From Candidatus Methylomirabilota bacterium (lineage in GTDB: Bacteria > Methylomirabilota > Methylomirabilia > Methylomirabilales > Methylomirabilaceae): a DNA stretch of 64,000 bases. Both the position numbers and the translations under genes were made by a program. Where the stretch lies: assembly GCA_016207095.1 (NCBI GenBank), contig JACQQF010000044.1, forward strand, positions 1 through 64,000, in the 5' to 3' direction. The notes beneath the pieces were generated by a model that worked only from the letters and a program-made list of their open reading frames with translations, ran no database searches and was not told the origin of the DNA. Below are positions 7,810-17,884 of this stretch, in pieces (positions within the stretch are counted from its first letter, which is position 1; each line of letters begins with the position of its first letter).

Positions 7810-9049
7810 GCTGTTCGTGGGGCTTCGGTATCTCAAGGCGAGGCGGAAGCAGGCGTTCATCTCGCTGATCACCGTGATCTCGATCGGGGGGGTGGCGCTG
7901 GGTGTGATGGCGCTCATCGTTGTCCTGGCAGTGATGAGCGGTTTCGAGCATGATCTTCGCGCGAAGATCCTGGGGACGAACGCCCACCTCTGGGTCCTGC
8001 GGCACGGAGATCGGGGGATGGAGGAACCGGATCGGGCGCTGGAGCAGATTCGGGGCGTTCCGCATGTGGTGGCCGTCTCTCCGTTCACCTACCACCAGGT
8101 GATGCTGAGCGCGGATCGTGGGGCGGCGGGGGCGGTCCTTCGCGGCCTGGATATCGACTCGGCGCAGAAGGTGACGGCGCTGACCAAGAGCTTCACTGAG
8201 GTCGATCCTGCGCGATTAACGCGGCCGGCCGACGGAGGCGGATGGCGTCTTGAACCTGACGGGATCATCATCGGCCGCGCCCTCGCGTCGAACCTCGGGA
8301 TCGGCCTTGGGAACCGCGTGAACGTCATCTCTCCCTTCGGAAGCGTGCTGACGCCCTTCGGGATGGGGCCCCGAATGAGAAGCTTCACCGTGGCAGGGAT
8401 CTTCGAGCTCGGGATGTACGAGTACGACAGCACGCTGGCCTACGTGACCATCCCGACGGCGCAACAGTTTTTCAGGATGGGGACTGCGGTGACCGGGATC
8501 GAGGTGAAGCTGGACGATCTCTATAAGGCGAAGGAGGTCGGGGCCGAGATCACGCGCCGGCTGGGCTTCCCCTACTTCACCAGGGACTGGATGCAACTGC
8601 ATCGGAACCTCTTCGCAGCCCTGAAGCTTGAAAAGATCGCCATGTTTATCATCCTGGCCATGATTGTCCTGGTGGCGGCATTCAACATCGTCAGCACCCT
8701 GATTATGAAGGTGATGGATAAGGGGGCGGAGATCGGGATCTTGAAATCGATCGGGGCCACCTCCAGGAGCATCATGGCGATCTTCATGGTGGAAGGGGTG
8801 GTGATCGGCCTTGTCGGCACCCTTCTGGGAACCGCGGCTGGTGCCCTCATCTGCAAGCTTCAAGCGACCTACAAGATCGTGAGACTACGTGGCGATGTCT
8901 ATTTGCTCGACGCCCTCCCGATCTTGATGAAAGAGACCGACCTGGTCTTGATTGCCTCCGCGGCGCTGGTCCTCAGCTTCCTTGCGACGCTCTATCCTTC
9001 TTGGCAGGCATCCAGGCTCGACCCTGTTGTCGCGATACGCTATGAGTGA
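7799..9049 (+). CDS. lolC: Lipoprotein-releasing ABC transporter permease (LolC/LolE family)
   Basis: This inner-membrane permease of the Lol system extracts outer-membrane lipoproteins. The 416 residues show one N-terminal membrane helix ([20 protein letters not shown]), a periplasmic MacB-like domain and three C-terminal helices with the FtsX-type fold. The [19 protein letters not shown] coupling segment contacts the ATPase. The start overlaps the end of lysS, and the ATPase gene lolD overlaps its stop by 8 bases. There is only one permease gene, so a homodimer (LolF-like arrangement) is likely. Confidence 0.93.
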   Translation: MPFELFVGLRYLKARRKQAFISLITVISIGGVALGVMALIVVLAVMSGFEHDLRAKILGTNAHLWVLRHGDRGMEEPDRALEQIRGVPHVVAVSPFTYHQVMLSADRGAAGAVLRGLDIDSAQKVTALTKSFTEVDPARLTRPADGGGWRLEPDGIIIGRALASNLGIGLGNRVNVISPFGSVLTPFGMGPRMRSFTVAGIFELGMYEYDSTLAYVTIPTAQQFFRMGTAVTGIEVKLDDLYKAKEVGAEITRRLGFPYFTRDWMQLHRNLFAALKLEKIAMFIILAMIVLVAAFNIVSTLIMKVMDKGAEIGILKSIGATSRSIMAIFMVEGVVIGLVGTLLGTAAGALICKLQATYKIVRLRGDVYLLDALPILMKETDLVLIASAALVLSFLATLYPSWQASRLDPVVAIRYE

Positions 9050-9722
9050 GTACATCAGGGCCAGGGAGGTCTACAAGTCGTTCCAGATCGGCGGTGGAAC
9101 AGTCGAGGTCCTCAAGGGGGTCGATCTCAGCATTGAGAAAGGCGAGTTCGCCGCCATCGTCGGGCCTTCAGGTGTCGGCAAGAGCACGCTCTTGCACCTT
9201 CTCGGCGCCCTGGACCGCCCGACTGCGGGTGACATCCTGTACGAGGATGTCAGCCTGGCGGGTTTGGACAACGGGCGACTGGCCGCCTTTCGGAATCAGA
9301 CCGTGGGCTTCATCTTCCAGTTTCATCACCTGCTGCCAGAATTTACGGCCCTGGAGAATGTCATGATGCCGCTGCTGGTGGCGCGGCGGAAGCGGTCGGA
9401 GGCACAGGAGATCGCCGCCTCACTGCTGAGGGAGGTGGGGCTGGAGCACAGGCTCGAGCATCGCCCCCCCGAGCTGTCCGGGGGGGAGCAGCAGCGAGTG
9501 GCCATCGCGAGGGCGCTGGCGGTTGGACCCAAGGTGATCCTGGCGGATGAGCCGACCGGCAACCTGGATACGAAAACAGGTGAGGCGGCGTACGAGCTGC
9601 TCCGGCGGCTGAATCGGGAACGCGGACTCACCTTCATCATGGTGACGCACAACGAGGGGCTGGCGCGGCGCTGCGATCGGATCATCCCGATGCTGGACGG
9701 GCGAATCGCAGAGAGGACTTGA
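9042..9722 (+). CDS. lolD: Lipoprotein-releasing ABC transporter ATPase
   Basis: This is the energising subunit of the LolCD exporter. All ABC motifs are intact in 226 residues: Walker A GPSGVGKS (41-48), signature LSGGEQQ (145-151) and Walker B VILADEPTGNLD (165-176), with the LolD/MacB-type FQFHHLLPEFTALENV Q-loop region. The ATG at 9042 lies inside the end of the permease gene, giving translational coupling. Confidence 0.96.
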   Translation: MSEYIRAREVYKSFQIGGGTVEVLKGVDLSIEKGEFAAIVGPSGVGKSTLLHLLGALDRPTAGDILYEDVSLAGLDNGRLAAFRNQTVGFIFQFHHLLPEFTALENVMMPLLVARRKRSEAQEIAASLLREVGLEHRLEHRPPELSGGEQQRVAIARALAVGPKVILADEPTGNLDTKTGEAAYELLRRLNRERGLTFIMVTHNEGLARRCDRIIPMLDGRIAERT

Positions 9723-9746
9723 AATTCTGGCGCCATCGGGTATACT
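9719..9746 (+). promoter_or_regulatory. Sigma-70-like promoter for clpC
   Basis: TTGAAA (9719-9724) and TATACT (9741-9746) with a 16-base spacer, overlapping the last codons of lolD. Transcription would start near 9753, some 38 bases ahead of clpC. No CtsR or HrcA operator is evident. Confidence 0.6.
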
Positions 9747-9790
9747 AGACACGAACCTTTTGACCTGGCACTGACGGGGGGAGCGAGCAG

Positions 9791-12223
9791 ATGTTCGAGC
9801 GATTCACAGAGCGAGCCCGCAAGGTGATCATCCTGGCCCGGGAGGAGGCGATCCGCCTCGGGCACAACTTCGTCGGGACCGAGCACCTGTTGCTCGGGCT
9901 CATCCGTGAGGGCGATGGACTCGCGGTCGCGATCCTCAAGAAGTTGAACGTCAACATCTCCGCGGTGAAGGCAGAGATCGAGAAGGTTGTCTCGGCTGGC
10001 TCTGAGTTCAGCCCTGCCGGGGAGATCCCCTTTACACCGCAGGCCAAAAAGGTGTTGGAGTATGCCATCTCGGAGGCGAGGTCGTTAGGACACAACTATA
10101 TCGGGACCGAGCACCTGTTGCTCGGGCTGATCCGTGAGGGCGAGGGGACGGCGTCGCTGGTCCTGCGAGACTTCGGCGTGAGCGTGGCCGCAGCCAAAAC
10201 CCAAGCCCAGGAGTTGCTGGGTGAGCAGGCCTCCAAGTCTTCGACCTCAACCAGGACACCGGCACTGGATGAGTTCGGCGTCGACCTGACCGCGATGGCG
10301 AGACAGGACAAGCTGGACCCGGTGATCGGGCGGGAGGCGGAGATCGAGCGGGTGATCCAAATTCTCTCGCGTCGAACGAAGAACAACCCGGTCCTGATCG
10401 GGGAGGCCGGCGTCGGGAAGACCGCCATCGTCGAGGGCCTCGCCCAGCGGATCGTGGCGAGCAACGTGCCTGAGACCCTGCTGCGGAAACGAGTGGTCCA
10501 GCTCGACCTGGCGGGCATGGTGGCCGGGACCAAGTATCGAGGCCAGTTTGAAGAGCGTCTGAAGGCGGTCATCAAAGAGATTCAACAGTCGCAGAATATT
10601 GTTCTGTTCATCGATGAGTTGCATACGCTGGTGGGCGCGGGTGCTGCCGAGGGGGCGATCGACGCCTCCAATATGTTGAAGCCGGCGCTCGCCCGCGGTG
10701 AGCTGCAGTGCATCGGCGCCACCACCCTCGAGGAGTACCGTCGCCATATCGAAAAGGATCGGGCACTGGAGCGGCGGTTTCAGGCGATTCAGGTTGGGCC
10801 GCCCAGCGTGGAGGAGACCATTCGGATCCTGATGGAGATCAAGGACCGCTACGAGGCGCACCACTCCGCCGTCATCACCGACGAGGCAGTGGTTGCGGCG
10901 GCGCGCCTGTCCCAGCGGTACATCGCCGACCGGTTCCTGCCTGACAAGGCGATCGACGTGATCGATGAGGCCGGATCACGGGCGCGACTGAAGAACTTGA
11001 TGCTGCCCCAGGAGCTGCGCGAGATGGAGAACGAGGTGGAGCGGCTGCGGAGCCAGAAGGAGGATGCCATCCGGACTCAGGCATTCGAGGTGGCGGCGAG
11101 GCTCCGCGACTCGGAGCGCAAGTTGCGGGCCGACCTGGAGGAGAAGAAAGCGCGATGGAAGGAGGGGCGGGCGAAGGAGAAGACGGTTGTCACGGCCGAG
11201 GAGATCGCCTACATCGTTTCCAAGTGGACCGGCATTCCGCTCTATCAGATCGAGGAGGAGGAGTCGGCCAAGCTCATCCGGATGGAGCAGGAGCTGGCCA
11301 AACGAGTAGTCGGGCAGACCGAGGCGATCCATGGCGTGAGCCGAGCGATTCGCCGCTCGCGAGCCGGGATCAAGAACCCGAGCCGACCGGTTGGGTCCTT
11401 CGTCTTCCTCGGGCCGACCGGCGTGGGGAAGACCGAGCTGGCCAAGGCGCTGGCCGAATTCCTCTTCGGGGCCGAAGAGGCCCTCATCCGCGTCGATATG
11501 TCGGAATACATGGAGCGCTTCTCCACCTCCCGTCTCATCGGCGCGCCCCCGGGGTACATCGGGTACGACGACTCGGGTCAGCTCACGGAGAAGGTTCGGC
11601 GTCGCCCGTTCTCTGTCATCCTCCTCGATGAGATCGAGAAGGCCCACCCGGAGGTGTTCAATCTCCTGCTTCAGATTTTTGAAGATGGCCGTCTGACTGA
11701 TAGCTACGGGCGGATCGTCGATTTCAAGAACACGATCCTGATCATGACGAGCAATATCGGTGCCCGCCAGATCGGTCTGCACACGCCATTAGGTTTCTCC
11801 AAGGGCGGTGACGAGGCGGTGAGCTACGACAAGATGAAGGAAACCGTCCTGGGTGAGCTGAAACGGGTCTTCAATCCGGAACTGCTCAACCGGCTGGATG
11901 AAGTGATCGTCTTCCACCAGTTAAGCAAGGACGACCTCCGCAAGATCGTGGACCTCATGCTCGATCGGCTCCAGCAGCAGCTCAGCGAGCGAAAGATCTC
12001 GCTTGCGGTCGATCAGGACGCGAAAGACTTCCTCATTGATCGCGGGTACGATCCAACCTTCGGTGCCAGACCCCTTCGCCGCGCCATCCAGCGGTACGTG
12101 GAGGATCCATTGGCCGAAGAGGTCCTGAAGGGCCGGTTCCCAGAGGGGGGAACCCTGAAGATCACGCTTGAAGGAGATGCCTTGACCTTCGAGGAGGTCA
12201 GCCTTCTCGAAGCCCCCAAATAG
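9791..12223 (+). CDS. clpC: ATP-dependent Clp protease ATP-binding subunit ClpC
   Basis: This is the hexameric unfoldase that feeds proteins to ClpP. The 810-residue protein has two N-terminal Clp-N repeats (about 5-145) and a first AAA+ module with GEAGVGKT (204-211). A middle coiled segment with a UVR-type stretch ([15 protein letters not shown]) distinguishes ClpC from ClpA and ClpB. A second AAA+ module follows with GPTGVGKT (541-548) and a D2-small C-terminal domain. It appears to be transcribed alone from its own promoter. The usual Gram-positive neighbours (ctsR, mcsAB) are absent, as in many Gram-negative ClpC carriers. Confidence 0.96.
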   Translation: MFERFTERARKVIILAREEAIRLGHNFVGTEHLLLGLIREGDGLAVAILKKLNVNISAVKAEIEKVVSAGSEFSPAGEIPFTPQAKKVLEYAISEARSLGHNYIGTEHLLLGLIREGEGTASLVLRDFGVSVAAAKTQAQELLGEQASKSSTSTRTPALDEFGVDLTAMARQDKLDPVIGREAEIERVIQILSRRTKNNPVLIGEAGVGKTAIVEGLAQRIVASNVPETLLRKRVVQLDLAGMVAGTKYRGQFEERLKAVIKEIQQSQNIVLFIDELHTLVGAGAAEGAIDASNMLKPALARGELQCIGATTLEEYRRHIEKDRALERRFQAIQVGPPSVEETIRILMEIKDRYEAHHSAVITDEAVVAAARLSQRYIADRFLPDKAIDVIDEAGSRARLKNLMLPQELREMENEVERLRSQKEDAIRTQAFEVAARLRDSERKLRADLEEKKARWKEGRAKEKTVVTAEEIAYIVSKWTGIPLYQIEEEESAKLIRMEQELAKRVVGQTEAIHGVSRAIRRSRAGIKNPSRPVGSFVFLGPTGVGKTELAKALAEFLFGAEEALIRVDMSEYMERFSTSRLIGAPPGYIGYDDSGQLTEKVRRRPFSVILLDEIEKAHPEVFNLLLQIFEDGRLTDSYGRIVDFKNTILIMTSNIGARQIGLHTPLGFSKGGDEAVSYDKMKETVLGELKRVFNPELLNRLDEVIVFHQLSKDDLRKIVDLMLDRLQQQLSERKISLAVDQDAKDFLIDRGYDPTFGARPLRRAIQRYVEDPLAEEVLKGRFPEGGTLKITLEGDALTFEEVSLLEAPK

Positions 12224-12282
12224 CCCCACCCCTCTTCACCCCATAACTCCTCGATTTTGGGCCGCTCCAGGCGAGTTTCTGC

Positions 12283-12310
12283 TTGCCTTTTCTCGGGAAC
12301 GCTGTTAAAC
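12283..12310 (+). promoter_or_regulatory. Possible promoter for the bamA-lpx operon
   Basis: TTGCCT and TTAAAC with a 16-base spacer lie in the 148-bp gap before bamA. The match is moderate, but this is the only gap before a long run of coupled envelope genes. Confidence 0.4.
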
Positions 12311-12371
12311 TCCTGGCGCCGTTCAGACGGTGTGTAGTGCGTTTTGACTCCAGGAGGAGGGACGTAGCCAA

Positions 12372-14654
12372 GTGCGATCTTTGACCAGGCTCGTGCAGGT
12401 TGTCACTGCGGGCTGGATCCTTTTGTTCTTGGCGTTCGCGTTCGGCAGAGCCTATGGCCAGGAGCAAGCGGTGGTCAAGCAGCTTGACATCAAAGGAAGC
12501 CGGAAGATCGACGAGGCCACTATCCGGTTCAGGCTGAAAACCAAACTCGGAGAGCCTTTCTCTCTGGAAAAGACCCGCGAGGATGTGAAGGCCCTCTATC
12601 GGCTGGGCTTCTTTGACGATGTGGCGGTGGACGCCGAAGTCTTTGAAGGGGGCCTGAAGGTGACCTTCATCCTCACTGAAAAGCCGACCATCCGGGAGAT
12701 CAAAATCCGCGGCAACAAGCAGATTGCCACCGACAAGATCAAGGAAAAAATCGCACTGACAGAGGGTGGGGTGTTCAGTCCGCAAGTGGTTGCGAGCAAT
12801 GCGGAGCGGGCGAGGCTGCTCTACGAGGAAGAGGGGTATTACCAGGCGAAGATCGTCCCTAAGGTGGAAAAGGTCGCCGAAGGCGATGTCTCCGTTGTCT
12901 TCCAGATCGACGAGGGGGGGAAGTTTGAGATCTCCAGCGTTCGGATCCTTGGAACCAAGGGGCTGAGTGAGAGAGACATCAAGGATCATTTGGCCACCAA
13001 GGAGCTGTTCCTGTTCTTCTTCTATGGGACGCTGAAGCGGGAGGAGTTGCAGCGCGATCTAGACAGAATCAAGGCGTTCTACCTGGATAACGGCTTCCTG
13101 GACATCAAGGTCGATGAGCCGGAGATCCGGGTGCTCGAGGCGAAGCGGAGGCTGGAGATCAACATACGGGTAGAGGAGGGACCCCAGTATAGAGTCGGAG
13201 AGGTGCGGCTCGCGGGGAACACGGTCTTTGCCACCGATGAGATCCTGAGGCCGCTTCAGATCGCCAAGCGTGGCATCTTCAGTCGTGAGGTGTTTCAGCG
13301 CGACATTCTGACCCTCACGGACCGGTATTCGGAGCGTGGGTATCTGTTCGCTGACATCGCCCCGATCATCAACACGGATCGGGTCAACCATATCGTCGAT
13401 CTGGGCCTGGAGATCAGCGAGGGGAAGCAGGTCTTCGTCGAACGGATTGAGATCTCGGGGAACACGAAGACCCGTGACAAAGTCATCCGGCGGGACATCG
13501 CCCTGATCGAGGGCGACCTGTACAACAGCCGCTTGCTGGCGCGCAGCCGCCAGAATCTCAATAATCTGGGCTATTTTGAGGACGTCAAGATCGACACCCG
13601 TCGCGGGACGGCCGAGGATCGGGTTGACATCGAGGTGACAGTGAAGGAGAAAGCGACCGGCTCCTTTGCCATCGGCGCCGGCTTCAGCTCGATCGATGGC
13701 GTCCTGGGCGCGGGATCGATCTCCCAGAACAACTTTCTTGGTCTTGGGACGCGAGTGTCGTTCTCGGGTCAGCTCGGCAGCAACGCCAACCGCTTCGTCC
13801 TGCGCTATCAAGATCCTCATATCCTGGACACAGAAACCTCCCTCGACCTGTCCCTCTACAATCAGCGGTTGCTCTTCCAGAGCTTGACCGGCTTCGACCA
13901 GGATTCGACGGGCGGCATGCTCACCCTGGGTCGGAGGGTCTACAAAGAGCTGTTCGGATCGGTGTCCTATAAGTACGAGCAGGTCCGGATCTTCAATCTC
14001 ATCCCCAATCTCGTTGTCGACCCAGCCGGCCTGATCAAGGAAGGGACGAACACGACTGCAAGCGTTGGCGTCGGCGTAGCGATGGACCTCAGGGACAATC
14101 GCCGGGATCCCACCCGCGGCTTCAGCGGCACGGCGAGCTATCAACTTGCCGCAGGCTTCCTGGGTGGGGAAAACGAGTTCAACCGGTTCAATCTCGAGCT
14201 GGGGTACTATCACCCTCTGTTTTGGAAGTTCGTGGGACATATCCGGGGGAACCTGATCGTCGTGGAGCCCTTCGGTAATAGCCAGAAGATTCCTACGCAA
14301 GAGCGGGTCTTCCTCGGAGGCACCAACACCGTCCGTGGGTTCAAGACCTTTACCCTTAGCCCCGTTGATGCAAGTGGGAACCGGATCGGGGGCAACAAGG
14401 CAATCTACTTCAATAACGAGCTCTTGTTTCCCATCTATGAACCGTTGGGCGCCAAGGGGCTGCTCTTCATCGATGCTGGAAATGTGTTCGCCGAGGATGA
14501 ACGCTTTTCACTGTCGTTGCGGCCGACCGCCGGCGGCGGACTTAGGGTGGCGACCCCCTTTGGGTTAGTCCGGGTCGAGTATGGTTTCAACTTGGATCAA
14601 CGGCCTGGGGAACCGAGTGGCGCGGCGCATTTGACGGTCGGGTCGGTCTTTTAG
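12372..14654 (+). CDS. bamA: Outer membrane protein assembly factor BamA
   Basis: This is the core of the beta-barrel assembly machine in the outer membrane. The 760-residue precursor has a signal peptide (residues 1 to about 27, cleaved after AYGQ). Five POTRA domains follow (about 30-345), each with the typical RGNKQI / LAGNTVF / ISGNTKTR-like motifs, and then a C-terminal 16-strand barrel. The barrel includes VRGF in the L6 loop (GGTNTVRGFKTF) and ends in phenylalanine. The GTG start at 12372 lies 13 bases after AGGAGG, a rather long spacing. It is followed by skp and lpxD, the usual gene order. Confidence 0.96.
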   Translation: MRSLTRLVQVVTAGWILLFLAFAFGRAYGQEQAVVKQLDIKGSRKIDEATIRFRLKTKLGEPFSLEKTREDVKALYRLGFFDDVAVDAEVFEGGLKVTFILTEKPTIREIKIRGNKQIATDKIKEKIALTEGGVFSPQVVASNAERARLLYEEEGYYQAKIVPKVEKVAEGDVSVVFQIDEGGKFEISSVRILGTKGLSERDIKDHLATKELFLFFFYGTLKREELQRDLDRIKAFYLDNGFLDIKVDEPEIRVLEAKRRLEINIRVEEGPQYRVGEVRLAGNTVFATDEILRPLQIAKRGIFSREVFQRDILTLTDRYSERGYLFADIAPIINTDRVNHIVDLGLEISEGKQVFVERIEISGNTKTRDKVIRRDIALIEGDLYNSRLLARSRQNLNNLGYFEDVKIDTRRGTAEDRVDIEVTVKEKATGSFAIGAGFSSIDGVLGAGSISQNNFLGLGTRVSFSGQLGSNANRFVLRYQDPHILDTETSLDLSLYNQRLLFQSLTGFDQDSTGGMLTLGRRVYKELFGSVSYKYEQVRIFNLIPNLVVDPAGLIKEGTNTTASVGVGVAMDLRDNRRDPTRGFSGTASYQLAAGFLGGENEFNRFNLELGYYHPLFWKFVGHIRGNLIVVEPFGNSQKIPTQERVFLGGTNTVRGFKTFTLSPVDASGNRIGGNKAIYFNNELLFPIYEPLGAKGLLFIDAGNVFAEDERFSLSLRPTAGGGLRVATPFGLVRVEYGFNLDQRPGEPSGAAHLTVGSVF

Positions 14655-14673
14655 CATCGGGAGGGAACTATTG

Positions 14674-15225
14674 ATGGGGCAATCGAACCGGGGCCGACGA
14701 TGGGGGTGGCTTCGTTGGGGCTTCGCAGCGTGGATGTTGGTGGCGTCCTCGAGCTTCGCTGCGGAGCCAGTCGTAAAGCTGGGATTCGTGGATATCCAGT
14801 CGGTGATTTCCCAATCAAAAGAGGGCCAGGCGGCGAGGAACAAGGTGGCTGCCGAGGCGGCCGAGAAGCAGAAAGAGATCGGCCTCAAAGAGGCGGAGAT
14901 CAAGCAGATGGATGCGGAGCTCCAGAAGCAAGCTCCTGTCTTGAGCGATGCCGGGAAGAAAGACCGTGAAGAGGACATTCGACGCAAGCTGCGGGACCTC
15001 AAGCGGCTGACCGAGGATTTCAACCGCGATCTGGCCAAGCGCGAAAGCGAGCTTCTCAGCGACCTGCTCAGAGATGTCACGGCTGTGATTCGGGACTATG
15101 GCAAGGAGAAGGGGCTCACGCTCATCGTCGAGAAAGGGCAGGGCGGAGTGATCTACGGCAGCGATCCCGCCGACCTCAGCAAAGAGATCCTGGAGCGCTA
15201 CAACAACCGTCCAAGTAAGAAGTAG
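14674..15225 (+). CDS. skp: Periplasmic chaperone Skp/OmpH
   Basis: Skp holds unfolded outer-membrane proteins in the periplasm before BamA. The protein has a signal peptide ending near FAAEP. It then has the OmpH opening VKLGFVDIQSVISQS, a long charged helical hairpin (about residues 45-145) forming the tentacles, and a C-terminal strand segment (LTLIVEKGQGGVIYG). The ATG at 14674 is preferred to the TTG at 14671 for its spacing to GGGAGG. It sits between bamA and lpxD, the widely conserved order. Confidence 0.92.
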   Translation: MGQSNRGRRWGWLRWGFAAWMLVASSSFAAEPVVKLGFVDIQSVISQSKEGQAARNKVAAEAAEKQKEIGLKEAEIKQMDAELQKQAPVLSDAGKKDREEDIRRKLRDLKRLTEDFNRDLAKRESELLSDLLRDVTAVIRDYGKEKGLTLIVEKGQGGVIYGSDPADLSKEILERYNNRPSKK

Positions 15226-15227
15226 CC

Positions 15228-16313
15228 GTGGCAATGCGACTACGAGAGCTGGCCGAGAAGCTGGGGTGCCGGCTGGTGGGCGACGGGGAGATAGACGTGC
15301 GGGGTCTCGCCCCGTTCGATGAGGCCCAGGATGGTGATGTGACCTTTGTGGCGCATCCGCGCTACCTCTTGAAACTAGAAGCGACCCGGGCATCCGCGGT
15401 GATCCTCAAAGAGGGAGTTCCGTCCTCATCCAAGCCTATCCTCCTAGCAAGCGAACCATATCTGACCTTCGTCAGGGCCCTTCGCCTCTTTTATCCTCCG
15501 GAGCGGCCGACGTCTGGGGTCCATCCCTCGGCTATACTTGGGCCAGGGGTGCGCGTTGCAGAGGGGGTCTCGATCGGCCCGCTCTCATATATCGAGGAGG
15601 GCGTTGTCATCGGTCCGAGGAGCGCGGTCGGCCCTCAGGTCTATATCGGAAGGGGATCCAGCATGGGCGCCGATTGCCAGATCTACCCACAGGTCATAAT
15701 CCGGGAGGGTGTCGAGATCGGCGATCGGGTCATTCTCCATAGCGGTGCCGTGATCGGATCCGACGGGTTCGGGTATCTGAGGGATCAGAGCGGCGTCCGC
15801 GTCAAGATTCCTCAGGTGGGGCGGGTGATCCTCGAGGATGACGTAGAGATCGGCGCCAACGTGACGATTGACCGGGCCACGTTGGGGACGACGCGGCTCA
15901 AGCGTGGGACGAAGATCGACAATCTGGTCCAGATCGCCCACAACGTTACCGTGGGAGAGGATACCGTGATTGCGGCTATGACCGGGATCTCAGGCAGCAC
16001 GAAGATCGGAGATCGAGTGACCCTCGCCGGCCAAGTCGGGATTGTCGATCACGTCGAGATCGGCGACGATGTTACTGTAGGGGCTCAGGCCGGGGTTACC
16101 AAAGACATCCCGTCAGGCATGGTGTTCTTGGGGTCCCCCGCGGTGCCTCACCAAGAATTCAAGCGCGGTGTCGCCGCGGCAAATCAACTTCCTCGGCTCC
16201 TTAAAAAGCTGCATGCGATCGAGGCGCGCCTTGGCGCCCTGGAGGACGCCTTTCGTCGAGGCGGAGACCCGATGGCCTCTTCGGGGTCCTCGCCGGAGGG
16301 GAGGCCGAGCTAA
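15228..16313 (+). CDS. lpxD: UDP-3-O-(3-hydroxyacyl)glucosamine N-acyltransferase
   Basis: LpxD catalyses the third step of lipid A synthesis, N-acylation of UDP-3-O-acyl-glucosamine using acyl-ACP. The 361-residue protein has the N-terminal uridine-binding domain (about 1-100), then a left-handed beta-helix of hexapeptide repeats. The catalytic histidine is expected in NLVQIAHNVTVGEDT. A C-terminal helix follows. The GTG at 15228 is two bases after the skp stop; an ATG at 15234 is an alternative. It overlaps fabZ by one base. Confidence 0.96.
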   Translation: MAMRLRELAEKLGCRLVGDGEIDVRGLAPFDEAQDGDVTFVAHPRYLLKLEATRASAVILKEGVPSSSKPILLASEPYLTFVRALRLFYPPERPTSGVHPSAILGPGVRVAEGVSIGPLSYIEEGVVIGPRSAVGPQVYIGRGSSMGADCQIYPQVIIREGVEIGDRVILHSGAVIGSDGFGYLRDQSGVRVKIPQVGRVILEDDVEIGANVTIDRATLGTTRLKRGTKIDNLVQIAHNVTVGEDTVIAAMTGISGSTKIGDRVTLAGQVGIVDHVEIGDDVTVGAQAGVTKDIPSGMVFLGSPAVPHQEFKRGVAAANQLPRLLKKLHAIEARLGALEDAFRRGGDPMASSGSSPEGRPS

Positions 16314-16792
16314 TGGACATTCGGCAGATTCAGGAGGTGCTTCCGCATCGGTACCCCTTCCTGCTGGTTGACAGGATCTTGGAGATCGAACCTGGACGGA
16401 GGGTGGTGGGCCTCAAGAATGTGACGATCAACGAGGCCTTTTTCCAGGGCCACTTTCCCGGGCAGCCGATCATGCCGGGCGTCCTGATCATCGAGGCCAT
16501 GGCGCAGGTCGGAGGGATCCTCCTGATGCGGACTCTGAATGCGAGCCTTGAGAAGAAGCTCATGTATTTCACCGGCATCGATCGGGCCAGGTTTCGAAGG
16601 CCGGTACTGCCGGGAGATCAGGTTAGATTCGAGTTGGAGCTCGTCCACCTCAGAAGCCGAAACAGCAAGATGCGAGCGCGCGCCTACGTGGAAGGAAAGG
16701 TGGTGGCGGAGGCCGAGATATCGTGCGCGATCGTTGACCGAGAGTCCCAGGACTTCTCCCATGACGCCGACTCAACGGTGGAAGAGAAATGA
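16313..16792 (+). CDS. fabZ: 3-hydroxyacyl-ACP dehydratase FabZ
   Basis: This hot-dog-fold dehydratase of fatty-acid elongation competes with LpxA for 3-hydroxyacyl-ACP. The 159 residues include LPHRYPFLLVDRI and the active-site segment GHFPGQPIMPGVLIIEAMAQ, with catalytic histidine and glutamate. The start overlaps the lpxD stop (TAATG) and the stop overlaps lpxA (ATGA), so lpxD-fabZ-lpxA is tightly coupled, balancing lipid A and phospholipid. Confidence 0.97.
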   Translation: MDIRQIQEVLPHRYPFLLVDRILEIEPGRRVVGLKNVTINEAFFQGHFPGQPIMPGVLIIEAMAQVGGILLMRTLNASLEKKLMYFTGIDRARFRRPVLPGDQVRFELELVHLRSRNSKMRARAYVEGKVVAEAEISCAIVDRESQDFSHDADSTVEEK

Positions 16793-17565
16793 CACACGTC
16801 CACCCTTGGGCCGTCGCGGCACCCGAGGCAAAACTCGGCTCGGATGTCAGTGTTGGGGCGTTTTCGGTCATCGGTCCCGGTGTTGTCGTGGGTCGTGGAA
16901 CGTCCATTGGCTCACACGTCATCATCGACGGGATTGTGGAGATCGGCGAGAGATGTCGTATTTCCTCTCACGTGGTGCTAGGCGCCCCGCCACAAATCCT
17001 TGAGGATCAGAGCGAGACGACCCGGCTGGTGATAGGTGACGAGACAGTCATCCGGGAATACGCCTCGGTTCATCGCGGCTCGTTGAAAGGGAGGGGTACC
17101 ACGATGCTGGGGCAGCGGAACTACATCATGGCCTACGCCCACGTCGGCCATGATTGTGTGTTGGGGGATGACGTGATCGTGTCTAGCCAAGCCGGGTTGG
17201 CTGGACACGTTGAGGTCGAGGAGCGGGCGGTCATCGGAGGGCAAGCTGGTATCCATCAGTTCGTCCGGATCGGAAAATACGCTATGGTCGGTGCCTGCTC
17301 TGCGGTGTCACAGGATATCCCCCCTTTTATGATGGCCAATGGGGATCGCGCGAGGTGTTATGGTTTGAATACGGTGGGCCTTCGCCGGAATGGTGTCTCC
17401 GAGCAGACGGTCCGTCGGCTCAAGCAAGCTTATCGACTCATCTTTCATTCCAAGCTCAACACCTCCCAGGCTTTGGAAAGGGTAGCGACGGAGGTCGGGT
17501 CCTGCCCCGAGGTGGAACATCTGATTCACTTCATCAAAACCTCGTCGAGAGGAATCGCCCGTTAA
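16789..17565 (+). CDS. lpxA: UDP-N-acetylglucosamine acyltransferase
   Basis: LpxA catalyses the first step of lipid A synthesis. The 258-residue protein is a left-handed beta-helix trimer subunit with the conserved catalytic-histidine stretch (IMAYAHVGHDCVLGD) and the GLNTVGLRRNG segment before the C-terminal helical domain. It is full length. Whether the acceptor is GlcNAc or the diamino sugar GlcNAc3N is open, because a Gfo/Idh/MocA oxidoreductase lies two genes downstream. Confidence 0.96.
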   Translation: MTHVHPWAVAAPEAKLGSDVSVGAFSVIGPGVVVGRGTSIGSHVIIDGIVEIGERCRISSHVVLGAPPQILEDQSETTRLVIGDETVIREYASVHRGSLKGRGTTMLGQRNYIMAYAHVGHDCVLGDDVIVSSQAGLAGHVEVEERAVIGGQAGIHQFVRIGKYAMVGACSAVSQDIPPFMMANGDRARCYGLNTVGLRRNGVSEQTVRRLKQAYRLIFHSKLNTSQALERVATEVGSCPEVEHLIHFIKTSSRGIAR

Positions 17566-17569
17566 GAAC

Positions 17570-17880
17570 CGTGCGACGTGCGAAGTCCGAAGTGCGAAGT
17601 GAACCGTGCGAGGAAGACCGTGCGTGGTGCGAAGTGCGAAGTGAACCGTGCGAGGAAGACCGTGCGTGGTGCGAAGTGCGAAGTGAAACGTGCGACGTGC
17701 GAGAAAGACCGTGCGACGTGCGAAGTCCGAAGTGCGAAGTGAACCGTGCGAGAAAGACCGTGCGAGGTGCGAAGTCCGAAGTGCGAAGTGAACCGTGCGA
17801 GCTGCGGAGTGGAAGGGGCGAGGGTCGCCTTATGAGGTACTTCGAACTCCGCACCCCGCACCCCGCACCCCGCACTGGTT
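17570..17880. repeat. Degenerate GTGCGAAGT-type short tandem repeat block
   Basis: About 250 bases consist of variants of GTGCGAAGTGCGAAGT and CCGTGCGAGGAAGA. The block is capped by (CCCCGCA)n just before lpxI, whose purine- and pyrimidine-rich strands can fold back on each other. Open frames through it on either strand (repeating S-H-F-A-L-R-T) are by-products of the repeat. No gene or promoter is evident. Confidence 0.75.
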
Positions 17881-17884
17881 CGTA